Positions 1 through 7,423 of a DNA stretch of 24,510 nucleotides are shown here, in pieces. The stretch spans positions 1 through 24,510 of the forward strand of contig JAHEOB010000211.1 in assembly GCA_018610095.1 (NCBI GenBank), written 5' to 3'. Source of the DNA: Halothece sp. MAG (GTDB taxonomy: Bacteria > Cyanobacteriota > Cyanobacteriia > Cyanobacteriales > Rubidibacteraceae). Position 1 is the stretch's first letter. Each line of letters opens with the position of its first letter. Both the position numbers and the translations under genes were made by a program. The notes under the pieces are model-generated. The model ran no database searches. It worked only from the letters and a program-made list of their open reading frames with translations, and was not told where the DNA came from.

Positions 1-72
1 AGTAGTGAGAAGCAAGAATCTCCTGTTATAGTCTTTGATTTAAAAGGAGAGCGTCAAGGGAGGGTTCGTGTT

Positions 73-681
73 ATGGAAGGCAAAAAAATCTTAATGCTGG
101 TGGGTGACTTCGTGGAAGATTACGAAGTTATGGTGCCTTTCCAAACCTTACAAACTGTCGGTCACACCGTTCATGCTGTTTGCCCTGATAAAAAAGCAGA
201 GGATACCGTAAAAACAGCAGTTCACGATTTTGAAGGGGATCAAACTTATACGGAAAAACCCGGTCACCATTTTACCCTCAATGCCAACTTTGATGACATT
301 AACCCCGACGATTACGATGCGTTAGTCATTCCCGGAGGGCGTGCCCCAGAATATATCCGTTTATATGAGCGTGTTTTAGAAATTACCCGTCACTTTGACC
401 AAGCTAATAAACCCATTGCCACCCTGTGCCATGGGCTCTTAGTGCTAACCGCTGCTGGGGTACTACAAGGAAAACGTTGCACCGCTTATCCCGCTTGTGG
501 ACCCGATGTTCAGCAAGCAGGGGGCGAATATGTTTCCATTCCCGTGGAAGAAGCAATGGTGGATGGTAACTTAGTTACTGCACCCGCTTGGCCAGCGCAT
601 CCCCAATGGTTGAAAACCTTTTTAGAGGTCTTAGGCACCAAAGTGGAACACAGTGAACGGACTGCCGTTGGCGTGGGCTAA
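73..681 (+). CDS. DJ-1/PfpI family protein (glutamine amidotransferase-like fold)
   Basis: A 202-residue protein that is a single DJ-1/PfpI domain. It opens with a beta strand (KKILMLVGDFVEDYE), has VIPGGRAPEY near residues 85-95, and carries the nucleophile elbow ATLCHG with Cys119 followed by His120. A glutamate at residue 15 or 18 fits the acidic partner of the cysteine. The end AWPAHPQW (about 172-179) is typical of PfpI-type proteins. Family members include proteases, glyoxalase/deglycase-like enzymes and chaperones, so the substrate cannot be told from sequence. The ATG is preceded by a purine-rich AGGGAGGG about 10 bases upstream, and TATAGT at 27-32 could be a -10 box. The gene stands alone, with the next gene convergent. 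The family call is firm; the biochemical role is open. Confidence 0.9.
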   Translation: MEGKKILMLVGDFVEDYEVMVPFQTLQTVGHTVHAVCPDKKAEDTVKTAVHDFEGDQTYTEKPGHHFTLNANFDDINPDDYDALVIPGGRAPEYIRLYERVLEITRHFDQANKPIATLCHGLLVLTAAGVLQGKRCTAYPACGPDVQQAGGEYVSIPVEEAMVDGNLVTAPAWPAHPQWLKTFLEVLGTKVEHSERTAVGVG

Positions 682-699
682 TTTCGTTTCAAACTATCT

Positions 700-783
700 A
701 GTTGGGGGAGTTGGCATCACCAGATACACTTTAAAAAGTGATTTTAATAACAACTGATATTAACGTCATTTTCTCCCCCAACT
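700..783. repeat. 84-bp stem-loop with 11-bp perfect arms
   Basis: AGTTGGGGGAG (700-710) and its exact complement CTCCCCCAACT (773-783) frame a loop that itself holds the short hairpin CACTTT/AAAGTG (727-740). It lies between two convergent genes, 19 bp after the first stop codon. It could be a terminator for one or both genes, or a small MITE-like element. There is no T-tract directly after the stem on the plus strand, and I see no target-site duplication. Confidence 0.5.
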
Positions 784-910
784 CATGACAGTGCCCCCTC
801 CGATTGCGCTTGGTTAAAATCCAAACAAGGAATTAAGGTTTCCGAAACGCGACGGGAAATTGCTTTTTGTAACAACGCGATCACACAATCGGAAAATTAT
901 AAAAAGACAG

Positions 911-1921
911 TTACTTAGATAATTTTTCTTTAATTTCAGGTAATGCTTGTTCCACGCAACGATAACCTTCCTGCATTAAAGCATCTGCTTGATGGAAATC
1001 GAAAATACCATATTGAGAAAGACGAGGTTCCAATAAAATATCAGGATGATGTAGTTGTAGATTAATTTGTGTCACTTGTTGTTCCATAATATTAATGGAA
1101 TTCCCAATGACATCAAAAATATTTGGGCTATTTGATTCATTTTCACTTTCTTCTGGAAACCAGTTATTAAATTTTTCTGCCACTGCTTCTTGTACCGCTT
1201 CGTAACGAGACTTAATATTATTCAATAGGGCAATGCGATTGGTTTGGACTTCCGCGTTATTGATGCTTTCTTCTTGTTGAGAAGCTTTAATTTGAGATAG
1301 AATTTTTTGATTATTTTCCTTTGTTTGTTCATCCACTGCTTTGACAGCGGAGGTATCTATTTCAGGAGACGGATAAGGATAATTGAGATTAATTGCAATG
1401 ACAATATCACTTCCCATGGCTTGAACCACATCTACAGGTACGGGATTAACAACCCCACCATCAACAAAATAACGTTCTTCCCGATTAAAAGGAGTAAAGA
1501 CCCCTGGAATGGAAATACTCGCTCTTATGGCATCTACCATAGAACCTGTTTTGAGAACCGTCGCTTTTTGCGTTAATAAATCGGTGGCGACACAGTGAAA
1601 GGGAATCCTTGTTTCTTCTAAATTGCAATCCAGAACATGGGTATAAATTAAATCATAAATTTTGTCTCCATCTAACAAGCCTCGTGTCGGAAATTCCACA
1701 TCGAGTAATGAAATAATGGTTTTCCAATCAATCTCTGTGACAAATGCTTCTAACTCATCTAACTGATTAACAGCATGAATGCCACCAACAAAAGCGCCAA
1801 TGCTGGTTCCTGCAAGATAATCAATTTCAATTCCAGCTTCTTGTAAGGCGCGAATGGCACCAATATGTGCCCAGCCTCTGGCACCACCACTTCCTAAGGC
1901 TAAACCAATTTTCTTTGTCAT
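911..1921 (-). CDS. Patatin-like phospholipase / RssA-type serine hydrolase
   Basis: A 336-residue patatin-like acyl hydrolase with a Ser-Asp dyad. The glycine-rich oxyanion loop GSGGARG is at 10-16, the nucleophile box GTSIG has Ser40, and DGG near 154-156 supplies the catalytic Asp. The core (residues 1 to about 180) matches the bacterial RssA/YchK group, which cleaves acyl chains from lipids. A polar, Gln/Glu/Asn-rich stretch of about 80 residues (roughly 185-265) follows, and then a family-like C-terminal helix region (IFDFHQADALMQEGY). The polar stretch looks like an extension peculiar to this subgroup. There is no signal peptide or membrane segment, so it is probably cytosolic. The gene begins 32 bp after the stop of pxcA on the same strand, so cotranscription is likely. 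Its substrate is unknown. Confidence 0.9.
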   Translation of the reverse strand: MTKKIGLALGSGGARGWAHIGAIRALQEAGIEIDYLAGTSIGAFVGGIHAVNQLDELEAFVTEIDWKTIISLLDVEFPTRGLLDGDKIYDLIYTHVLDCNLEETRIPFHCVATDLLTQKATVLKTGSMVDAIRASISIPGVFTPFNREERYFVDGGVVNPVPVDVVQAMGSDIVIAINLNYPYPSPEIDTSAVKAVDEQTKENNQKILSQIKASQQEESINNAEVQTNRIALLNNIKSRYEAVQEAVAEKFNNWFPEESENESNSPNIFDVIGNSINIMEQQVTQINLQLHHPDILLEPRLSQYGIFDFHQADALMQEGYRCVEQALPEIKEKLSK

Positions 1922-1953
1922 GGCAATATAGAGCGCGATCGCTGCAAACGTAT

Positions 1954-3246
1954 TTACTCATTCATATTACGATAAGTCGCAACCGCAGAAGGAGAAATTC
2001 GATTAAGATAACGGAAAATCCAATATTTAAGAACGGTATCTAAGATAACAGGAAAAGTGGCAATAAACAAGAAGTTAAATTCTCGACTTTCTGGCAAACC
2101 AAAATGACGACCCACTTCTTCTAAAATTACTTCCCAACCATGAGGAGAATGATATCCTACGAACATATCCGTTGATAAAATAATTAAAAATGCTTTTGCC
2201 GAATCACTTAATCCATAAACTAGTTCATCAATAAAGGATTTCAGAATTGCAATTTGTTCTCGGCTATAATAAATGACTAAACCAAAGGCTAATACAGATA
2301 ACAGATCAGCAAAAATATTACTAATGGCATTGGCACCGCGATTGCTATAATGTTCTGCTATTTCTTCGGCTTTTTGATCAACTTTCTCCTCGATGTCTAT
2401 TTCTTCACCCGTTAACCTTTCTTTAAATTCTAGTTTTGATTGAAATTGATGCAGTTCATGTAAAGCTTCTTCTTGAATATCATGATTAATAAAAAGTTCT
2501 TGCTGTTCCTCATTTATAAAATGATTTTTAATTATGGGCATAATAAAAAACGTTTTACTAATTTGATGGGTTAATAAGGGAACAATAATTAATACCAGTA
2601 AAAATCGAATCGCAATGGCTGTTTTATCTCGTGAGGTACGAAAAGTTTTAACAACTTCTTGTTCTGCTTCTGACGAATTGGGATCAATTTCTCGCTTAAT
2701 GCGGTTTAAAGTTCTCAGCAGCGATCGCGGTAAAACACTTGTTTGATCCGAAATATTCTGACTTTTTTGGGATGCTTCTGATGAATCGCGCTCCGTTTTA
2801 AAGCTGGGGTTATCTAATTGTTCTTCATAGGAAAGATCAACTGGAGAGCGCTCTTTTGTTTCGGTTTCTAAGTCGGTTTGGGAGAAATAATTATAACGAG
2901 ATAGAATATCTTCAATAAATTTAAGTTTTTCTAGGACATTAGCCGTATTTTTTAGATATTGATTACGATTATAGCTTTGAACCGACCAACGACGAAAGGA
3001 ACGACTATTTTTAAATTGATTTAATTTAGCCTTGGCAACTTGCAGGTATTGATTAACTTCCTTTTGTAAATAACTAAGTACTGCTTCGGAATAATCCCCA
3101 TATTTTGGACTAACACGTTCTCCAGCAAAATACTCATCTTCAATCATTTTAATGGTTAAAGCAGCACGATAGGCTTCCTCTAATTGTTTTTCTGGAGAAT
3201 TAGACAACCACTGGTTGAAAGAACGAAATACTTTTTGTAGATACAT
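1954..3246 (-). CDS. pxcA: Proton extrusion protein PxcA (CotA/CemA family)
   Basis: A 430-residue member of the CemA/PxcA family. In cyanobacteria this inner-membrane protein is needed for light-induced proton extrusion and linked to inorganic carbon uptake; CemA is its chloroplast-envelope counterpart. A long hydrophilic, charged N-terminal part (1 to about 205) is followed by a membrane domain with four evident hydrophobic segments: around 210-230 (FLLVLIIVPLL), 308-328 (FADLLSVLAFGLVIYY), 350-365 (AKAFLIILSTDMFVGY) and 390-415 (FLFIATFPVILDTVLKYWIF). The motif GYHSPHGWE lies between the last two, as in CemA, and the C-terminal segment resembles CemA (KYWIFRYLNRISPSAVATY). The length matches the cyanobacterial long form. 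It is divergent from the helicase-like gene across about 146-220 bp and is followed closely by the patatin gene. Confidence 0.93.
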   Translation of the reverse strand: MYLQKVFRSFNQWLSNSPEKQLEEAYRAALTIKMIEDEYFAGERVSPKYGDYSEAVLSYLQKEVNQYLQVAKAKLNQFKNSRSFRRWSVQSYNRNQYLKNTANVLEKLKFIEDILSRYNYFSQTDLETETKERSPVDLSYEEQLDNPSFKTERDSSEASQKSQNISDQTSVLPRSLLRTLNRIKREIDPNSSEAEQEVVKTFRTSRDKTAIAIRFLLVLIIVPLLTHQISKTFFIMPIIKNHFINEEQQELFINHDIQEEALHELHQFQSKLEFKERLTGEEIDIEEKVDQKAEEIAEHYSNRGANAISNIFADLLSVLAFGLVIYYSREQIAILKSFIDELVYGLSDSAKAFLIILSTDMFVGYHSPHGWEVILEEVGRHFGLPESREFNFLFIATFPVILDTVLKYWIFRYLNRISPSAVATYRNMNE

Positions 3247-3467
3247 TAACCAATTAATATCAAATCTCTAAACTTTGTTACAGATTGGTCAAGGTAATGG
3301 GAAACTTAAGCGTAAATCGGACCAGAGAATCATCCATCACCAATGCCTAAAGGATGGTTAGCAATCATTTAGATTAACTTTAAAAGATAATAATGTTGTG
3401 TGTGAACCAATTCCATTTTCAAGATAAGCTAGAAAGCAATTGTATTTTGAGAATTTTAACAAACGCA

Positions 3468-5534
3468 ATGGCAGGGGAACTCGTAACTTGGATTACAGGA
3501 GAGGCTCGTAGTGGCAAAACGAGTCAGTTAGTCAAACAATTTTGCCATTGGCTACAACCACACTTAGAAGGAACGACACAGCAAGCAATGCCGACTGCCA
3601 TCCTGTTGGCTACTAATCATACCACTGCCCATGAATTAAACCAGCGATTAACAGCAGCCGTTGAGGGAAAATATCCTGTTGTGGTGAAAACACCATTAGG
3701 GTTTATGGAGGAGGAAGTTAATTTATATGCTCCCTTATGGTGGGAAACCTTTCAAATCAAACCCCAGTTTCCCCTCCGATTACGTTCTGAAACGGAACAA
3801 GCCTTTGCAAGTGCCCTGTGGCATGATGCGTTTCCCCAACATACCATTCCCAACCCACGCGTTGAAGCTCGCCTCGTGCGAACCACTTTGGATTTATTAC
3901 AACTCGCTGGGGCAAGTGGAACCCCTATAGAAACAATTCCCACCTTGCTAAGGAATCAATTATCGGCAGAGGATAAAGCAGCGTTTGGAGATGAAACCCT
4001 GTTTCCCTTAATGGGACAATTAATTTTACAATGGCGAGATTGGTGTTTACAACGGGGATTCCTCACCTACGGCTTAATCTATTATCTTTATGGACAAGTT
4101 TTGCTCCATGATCCAAGGTATCAAGAACAATTAAAAGATCGCTATCATGCCATTTTTGCTGATGATGTTGATGATTATCCCGCGATCGCGCAACAGTTAG
4201 CAAGTTTTCTCATCCAAAACCATGCCACGGCTGCCTTTACCTTTAATCCCAACGGAAAAGTGCGCTTAGGACTCACCGCCGATCCCGATACTTGGCAAAC
4301 TCTTGCCCCTGAGAGCAAGCAAATTTCCCTCTCCCCTTCCTCACAGCAACAAGAACCTGCCAATACCATTCCTTTAATTTTACAAATGGTGGATAATCCG
4401 AGTTCCTTAGAACCCCTTCCTGACTGCATTCGCAGCTTACAAACCTTTTCTCGTTCCCAACTGCTGGAAGATACCGCCCAATATATTAGCCATACCATTC
4501 AACAGCAAACCATTTCCCCAGACGACATTGCGATTATTGCCCCTGGTTTAGATGAAATTGCTCGTTATACTCTGATGCAACGCTTTCATGAAAATGCCAT
4601 TCCCGTTTATCCGCTCAATGAACAACGTCCCCTCATTAGTTCTCCTTTAGTGCGAGCCTTACTCACGCTAACGTGCTTAGTCTATCCCCATTTAGGGCGA
4701 TTACTAGAAAAAAATGCAGTTGCAGAAATGTTAGTAACTTTAACCCAACATTCTAGCTATCAAATTGATCCTGTACGGGCAGGTTTAATTGCCGATTATT
4801 GTTATCAACCCCATCCCGATTTTCCCAGTTTAGTCGATGCCAAAACATTTCCACGGTGGGATCGTATTGGATATCAAGCCCATACCGCTTATAATCAAAT
4901 TCGCCATTGGATTGAACAGCAAAAAGCACAATCCCAGTCGTTAGTGCAATTTTTTAACCAAGGGATTCAACAATTTCTTTGGAAAGGAAATAATCTATCA
5001 GTCGCCGATCTCGCCAGCTTAAGAGAATTAACTGAAACCGCCCAGCATTACTGGGAAACCCATACTCGCATGCCACCGAAATCAACCATGATTGAAGATT
5101 TTATTAAACTGCTAAAACAAGGAACCATTACAGCCAATCCCTATCCCTTAACTTCCTTACAGCGATCGTTTTCTCAAGGCATTACCCTTGCCAATATTTT
5201 TCAATATCGTTCTCAAAGAAGTGTCCACCGTTGGCAATTTTGGCTCGATGTTAGCTCATCATTATGGTTAGAACAAGGAAGCGCTAAATTATTGGGATCA
5301 GAGATTTTTCGGTATCATTCTCATCAAGAATCGGTTTCTGCTGACTTGCAAAACAATAGCAAGGAACAACACTTAAAACGGATTTTACAAGATTTGTTAA
5401 ACCGAGCAACAGAACGAATTTACTTATGCCATAGCGATTTAGCCATCAATGGAACGGAACAAACCGGTCTTTTGTATAGTTTAGTACAAGCTTCAACTCC
5501 CACCACTGCTTCTCAAATTGTGGCAAAGGGTTGA
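3468..5534 (+). CDS. Superfamily-1 (UvrD/AddB-like) helicase-type ATPase, degenerate
   Basis: I start this at the ATG that encodes MAGELVTWITGEARSGKT, because the P-loop (GEARSGKT) follows at once, as in SF1 helicases. An in-frame ATG at 3393 would add 25 residues with no family character. Counted from 3468, the protein has 688 residues. AIFADDVDDYPAIA looks like the Walker B/motif II region (cf. DEFQD), and DDIAIIAPGLDEIARYTLMQRF followed by NEQRPLISSPLVRALL resembles the SF1 motif IV region of AddB/RecB-like proteins. The end (ERIYLCHSDLAINGTEQTGLL) sits where motifs V-VI should be but lacks a clear arginine finger. This is probably the cyanobacterial 'inactivated superfamily I helicase' group, possibly acting in recombination or repair. 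It is monocistronic or coupled to the membrane protein 72 bp downstream. Function is inferred from the fold only. Confidence 0.72.
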   Translation: MAGELVTWITGEARSGKTSQLVKQFCHWLQPHLEGTTQQAMPTAILLATNHTTAHELNQRLTAAVEGKYPVVVKTPLGFMEEEVNLYAPLWWETFQIKPQFPLRLRSETEQAFASALWHDAFPQHTIPNPRVEARLVRTTLDLLQLAGASGTPIETIPTLLRNQLSAEDKAAFGDETLFPLMGQLILQWRDWCLQRGFLTYGLIYYLYGQVLLHDPRYQEQLKDRYHAIFADDVDDYPAIAQQLASFLIQNHATAAFTFNPNGKVRLGLTADPDTWQTLAPESKQISLSPSSQQQEPANTIPLILQMVDNPSSLEPLPDCIRSLQTFSRSQLLEDTAQYISHTIQQQTISPDDIAIIAPGLDEIARYTLMQRFHENAIPVYPLNEQRPLISSPLVRALLTLTCLVYPHLGRLLEKNAVAEMLVTLTQHSSYQIDPVRAGLIADYCYQPHPDFPSLVDAKTFPRWDRIGYQAHTAYNQIRHWIEQQKAQSQSLVQFFNQGIQQFLWKGNNLSVADLASLRELTETAQHYWETHTRMPPKSTMIEDFIKLLKQGTITANPYPLTSLQRSFSQGITLANIFQYRSQRSVHRWQFWLDVSSSLWLEQGSAKLLGSEIFRYHSHQESVSADLQNNSKEQHLKRILQDLLNRATERIYLCHSDLAINGTEQTGLLYSLVQASTPTTASQIVAKG

Positions 5535-5606
5535 GTTTCGTTTTTACGGATCAGTATCATAGCAATCAAATTATTTCATTGTATGGAGTTAGCGAGCAAT
5601 TAGACT

Positions 5607-6746
5607 GTGTTTATTTTTCCTCACATCATTACCCAAATCCCAAGTGCTTCAGAACCCACACCGCTATTAGGGCAAGCATGGCTAGATATTATTGTTATCA
5701 CCTTGATGTTTATTTTATCAGGTATGTTTTCGGGGTCAGAAACCGCCATTACTGCCTTTGATGACTTAAAACTTAGAGGATTAATTCGTGAACAGGGAGA
5801 TCCCAAAGGAATTTTTCGATTAGTCTTAGAAAATCGCGCTCGCTTTATTATTACACTTTTATTAGGCAACAATTTAGTTAATAACTTTGCTGCGGTTTTA
5901 ACCAGTAACTTATTTGCCATTTGGTTGGGAAAAGCGGGACTGGGAATTGCCACAGCTTTCGTTACCATTGTGGTTTTAATTTTTGCCGAAATTACTCCCA
6001 AATCATTAGCCATTAATAATGTCCTACAAATTTTTAGGTTAGTGGTACGTCCTATTTATTACCTTTCCCGCTTTCTGTCGCTATTTGGCATTATCTTTTT
6101 ATTTGAAAGTATTGCCCAATATACGGTTCACTTTTTCCAAAAACTGCTGGGCAAAAGGGATCAACAAGGAGAATCCTTAACCGACTTACAACTCATGATT
6201 GAGTTACTGGGAGGCAGGGGAAAACTGGATATTTATAAGCACCAGTTATTGAATAAAGCCCTGATGTTGGATCAATTGCGGGCTAAGGATGTCGTCAAAC
6301 CCCGCATTACCATGCAAACCATTTCTCATCAGGCAACTTTACAAGAGTTAGTCAATCTTTGTTTAGAAACTGGATATTCGCGAATTCCAGTGCAAGGTGA
6401 ATCCAAAGATGAAATTGTGGGAATTGTTCACTTAAAACAGGCTTTGCAACGGTTACATCTACTCCCTTCAGAAGAAGCTCGCTCTCAAGCCTTAGTCACT
6501 GAAATTATGAATCCTCCCACCTTTATTCCTGAAACCAAACAGGTGGCAAGTACCCTCAAGGAAATGTTACAACAGCGACTTCATCTCGCGATCGTGGTTG
6601 ATGAATATGGCGGAACCGTGGGACTGCTCACCCTAGAAGATATTTTAGAAGAATTAGTTGGGGAAATCTATGATGAAAGTGACTTCCCGCGATCGCGCCG
6701 ACGGAACCAAGGAACGCCAAATTTGGGAGAACAACCGAATTCCTAA
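5607..6746 (+). CDS. CNNM/HlyC-CorC-type membrane protein (DUF21 + CBS pair)
   Basis: A 379-residue protein annotated in relatives as 'hemolysin family' or CNNM transporter. An N-terminal DUF21 membrane domain (about 20-190) shows ILSGMFSGSETAITAFDDLKLRGL, then hydrophobic spans (TAFVTIVVLIFAEITPKSLAINN and YYLSRFLSLFGIIFLFE). Two CBS motifs follow: VVKPRITMQTISHQATLQEL through IVGIVHLKQAL, and VTEIMNPPTFIPETKQVAS through LAIVVDEYGGTVGLLTLED. The protein ends shortly after GEIYDE and lacks the roughly 80-residue CorC_HlyC domain that often closes such proteins. The start is GTG; an in-frame TAG lies only 4 bp upstream, so little extension is possible. CNNM proteins are linked to magnesium or cobalt efflux, but the substrate here is unknown. 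Confidence 0.88.
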   Translation: MFIFPHIITQIPSASEPTPLLGQAWLDIIVITLMFILSGMFSGSETAITAFDDLKLRGLIREQGDPKGIFRLVLENRARFIITLLLGNNLVNNFAAVLTSNLFAIWLGKAGLGIATAFVTIVVLIFAEITPKSLAINNVLQIFRLVVRPIYYLSRFLSLFGIIFLFESIAQYTVHFFQKLLGKRDQQGESLTDLQLMIELLGGRGKLDIYKHQLLNKALMLDQLRAKDVVKPRITMQTISHQATLQELVNLCLETGYSRIPVQGESKDEIVGIVHLKQALQRLHLLPSEEARSQALVTEIMNPPTFIPETKQVASTLKEMLQQRLHLAIVVDEYGGTVGLLTLEDILEELVGEIYDESDFPRSRRRNQGTPNLGEQPNS

Positions 6747-6783
6747 CGTTTAGCTTAAAGATTTCCACTCCCCCTTCTCAGTT

Positions 6784-6811
6784 TTGTAATCCCTGTGCTA
6801 ATATTAATAAT
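6784..6811 (+). promoter_or_regulatory. Possible promoter of the tRNA-Tyr/tRNA-Thr pair
   Basis: TTGTAA (6784-6789) is followed 16 bp later by AATAAT (6806-6811), ending 13 bp before the tRNA-Tyr 5' end. This is a sigma-70-like match by eye, and the -10 assignment is ambiguous in this AT-rich stretch. Confidence 0.35.
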
Positions 6812-6824
6812 CGCGTGGCAAAAC

Positions 6825-6910
6825 GGGTCGGTGCCCGAGTGGTTAATGGGGGCGGACTGTAAATTCGCTGGCTATCGCCTTCGTTGGTTCGAATCCAACC
6901 CGGCCCACCA
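6825..6910 (+). tRNA. tRNA-Tyr (GUA)
   Basis: A type II tRNA. The acceptor arms GGGTCGG and CCGGCCC pair (one G-U). The anticodon loop CTGTAAA has anticodon GTA, a long variable arm follows, and the T arm is TTGG/TTCGAAT/CCAA. The 3' CCA is encoded (6908-6910). Tyrosine tRNAs of bacteria carry such a long variable arm. It is followed 6 bp later by tRNA-Thr on the same strand, so one transcript is likely. Confidence 0.96.
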
Positions 6911-6916
6911 CCCATT

Positions 6917-6988
6917 GCCCGTGTAGCTCAGCGGTAGAGCACACCCTTGGTAAGGGTGAGGTCACGAGTTCAAGTCTCGTCACGGGCT
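6917..6988 (+). tRNA. tRNA-Thr (GGU)
   Basis: A 72-base cloverleaf. Acceptor GCCCGTG pairs with CACGGGC, the D arm is GCTC/GAGC, the anticodon stem CACCC/GGGTG encloses loop TTGGTAA with anticodon GGT, and the T arm is ACGAG/CTCGT. No CCA is encoded. The T-rich ATTTTTTTAG directly after it may end the transcript of the Tyr-Thr pair. Confidence 0.96.
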
Positions 6989-7021
6989 TTATTTTTTTAG
7001 TACTAATTTAGTCAAAAAAAA

Positions 7022-7335
7022 CGGGTGCGGCAGGATTCGAACCTGCGACAAACGGATTAGCATTCCAGCATCATGTTTCCATGACAACCCTTGCGGGCTT
7101 GCTGGCTGGACTATCTCTTCACCTTAGACAATTGCTTTGTCCGTAGGTGCATCACGTATAGTCTCTGAGGGTGTAAAGCAATACTTCCCTGCGGGTTACC
7201 CAATTCGCTGAACTGTTACCCTTGGGTGTCAGCGACTCTAAGGGCTTCCCTGCATATAGTGATGTCCACTTAACAAGTTTCCCTGTTAAGGCTCCTATAT
7301 GAAGTCCGCTACTCTATCCACTGAGTTACGCACCC
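7022..7335 (-). tRNA. tRNA-Arg (UCU) interrupted by a group I intron
   Basis: The exons are 7302-7335 (34 nt, 5' half) and 7022-7060 (39 nt, 3' half). Joined, they give a 73-nt cloverleaf. Acceptor GGGTGCG/CGCACCC, D stem ACTC/GAGT, anticodon stem GCGGA/TCCGT (one G-U), loop CTTCTAA with anticodon TCT, and T arm GCAGG/CCTGC with loop TTCGAAT. The 241-nt insertion lies after U34, that is between anticodon positions 34 and 35, and no CCA is encoded. A consensus promoter stands directly upstream. Loop composition, short variable loop and stem fit arginine. I assigned the splice point from the U-G pair expected in P1 and from the terminal intron G. Confidence 0.93.
7061..7301 (-). ncRNA. Group I intron (subgroup IC3-like) in tRNA-Arg(UCU)
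   Basis: 241 nt with no reading frame for a homing endonuclease. The RNA (minus strand) shows the expected core. In P1, exon CUU pairs with the internal guide GGAG near the intron start, placing a U-G wobble at the splice site. P2 is CTTAACA/TGTTAAG (7269-7290). P3 is CATCAC/GTGATG (7259-7264 with 7150-7155). P7 is GACTAT/ATAGTC (7158-7163 with 7109-7114) within the S-type stretch AAGAGATAGTCC. P8 is CACCT/AGGTG (7145-7149 with 7120-7124). P9 is CCAGC/GCTGG (7101-7105 with 7065-7069), capped by hairpins including TCATG-GAAA-CATGA. The last intron base is G. Size and location match self-splicing cyanobacterial tRNA introns. Confidence 0.92.
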
Positions 7336-7347
7336 AAAAGCAACTTT

Positions 7348-7375
7348 ATTATATCATACTATAAGCTACTATCAA
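7348..7375 (-). promoter_or_regulatory. Sigma-70-type promoter of tRNA-Arg
   Basis: Read on the minus strand: TTGATA (7370-7375), a 16-bp spacer, then a perfect TATAAT (7348-7353). The expected transcript start is about 6 bp upstream of the mature tRNA 5' end at 7335. It is the best promoter match seen in the window. Confidence 0.75.
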
Positions 7376-7423
7376 CCATCGTTAGGATAGAAAAAGTACA
7401 CTTGCTCATGGGATGATCTCATT

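Noticed and set aside
1307..1576. 89-codon plus-strand frame
   Set aside because: Antisense to the patatin gene; composition is that of reversed codons.
4175..4498. Minus-strand frame of 107 codons inside the helicase-like gene
   Set aside because: Cys/Ser-rich composition without family character, antisense to a well-supported gene.
5531..5761. 76-codon plus-strand frame
   Set aside because: It overlaps the CNNM gene in another frame and has no start context or family match.
7022..7335. Reading the two tRNA halves as two broken tRNAs, or as tRNA-Ser with anticodon GCU
   Set aside because: The halves join to a perfect type I cloverleaf with TCT and the gap folds as a group I intron. A serine tRNA would need a long variable arm, which is absent.
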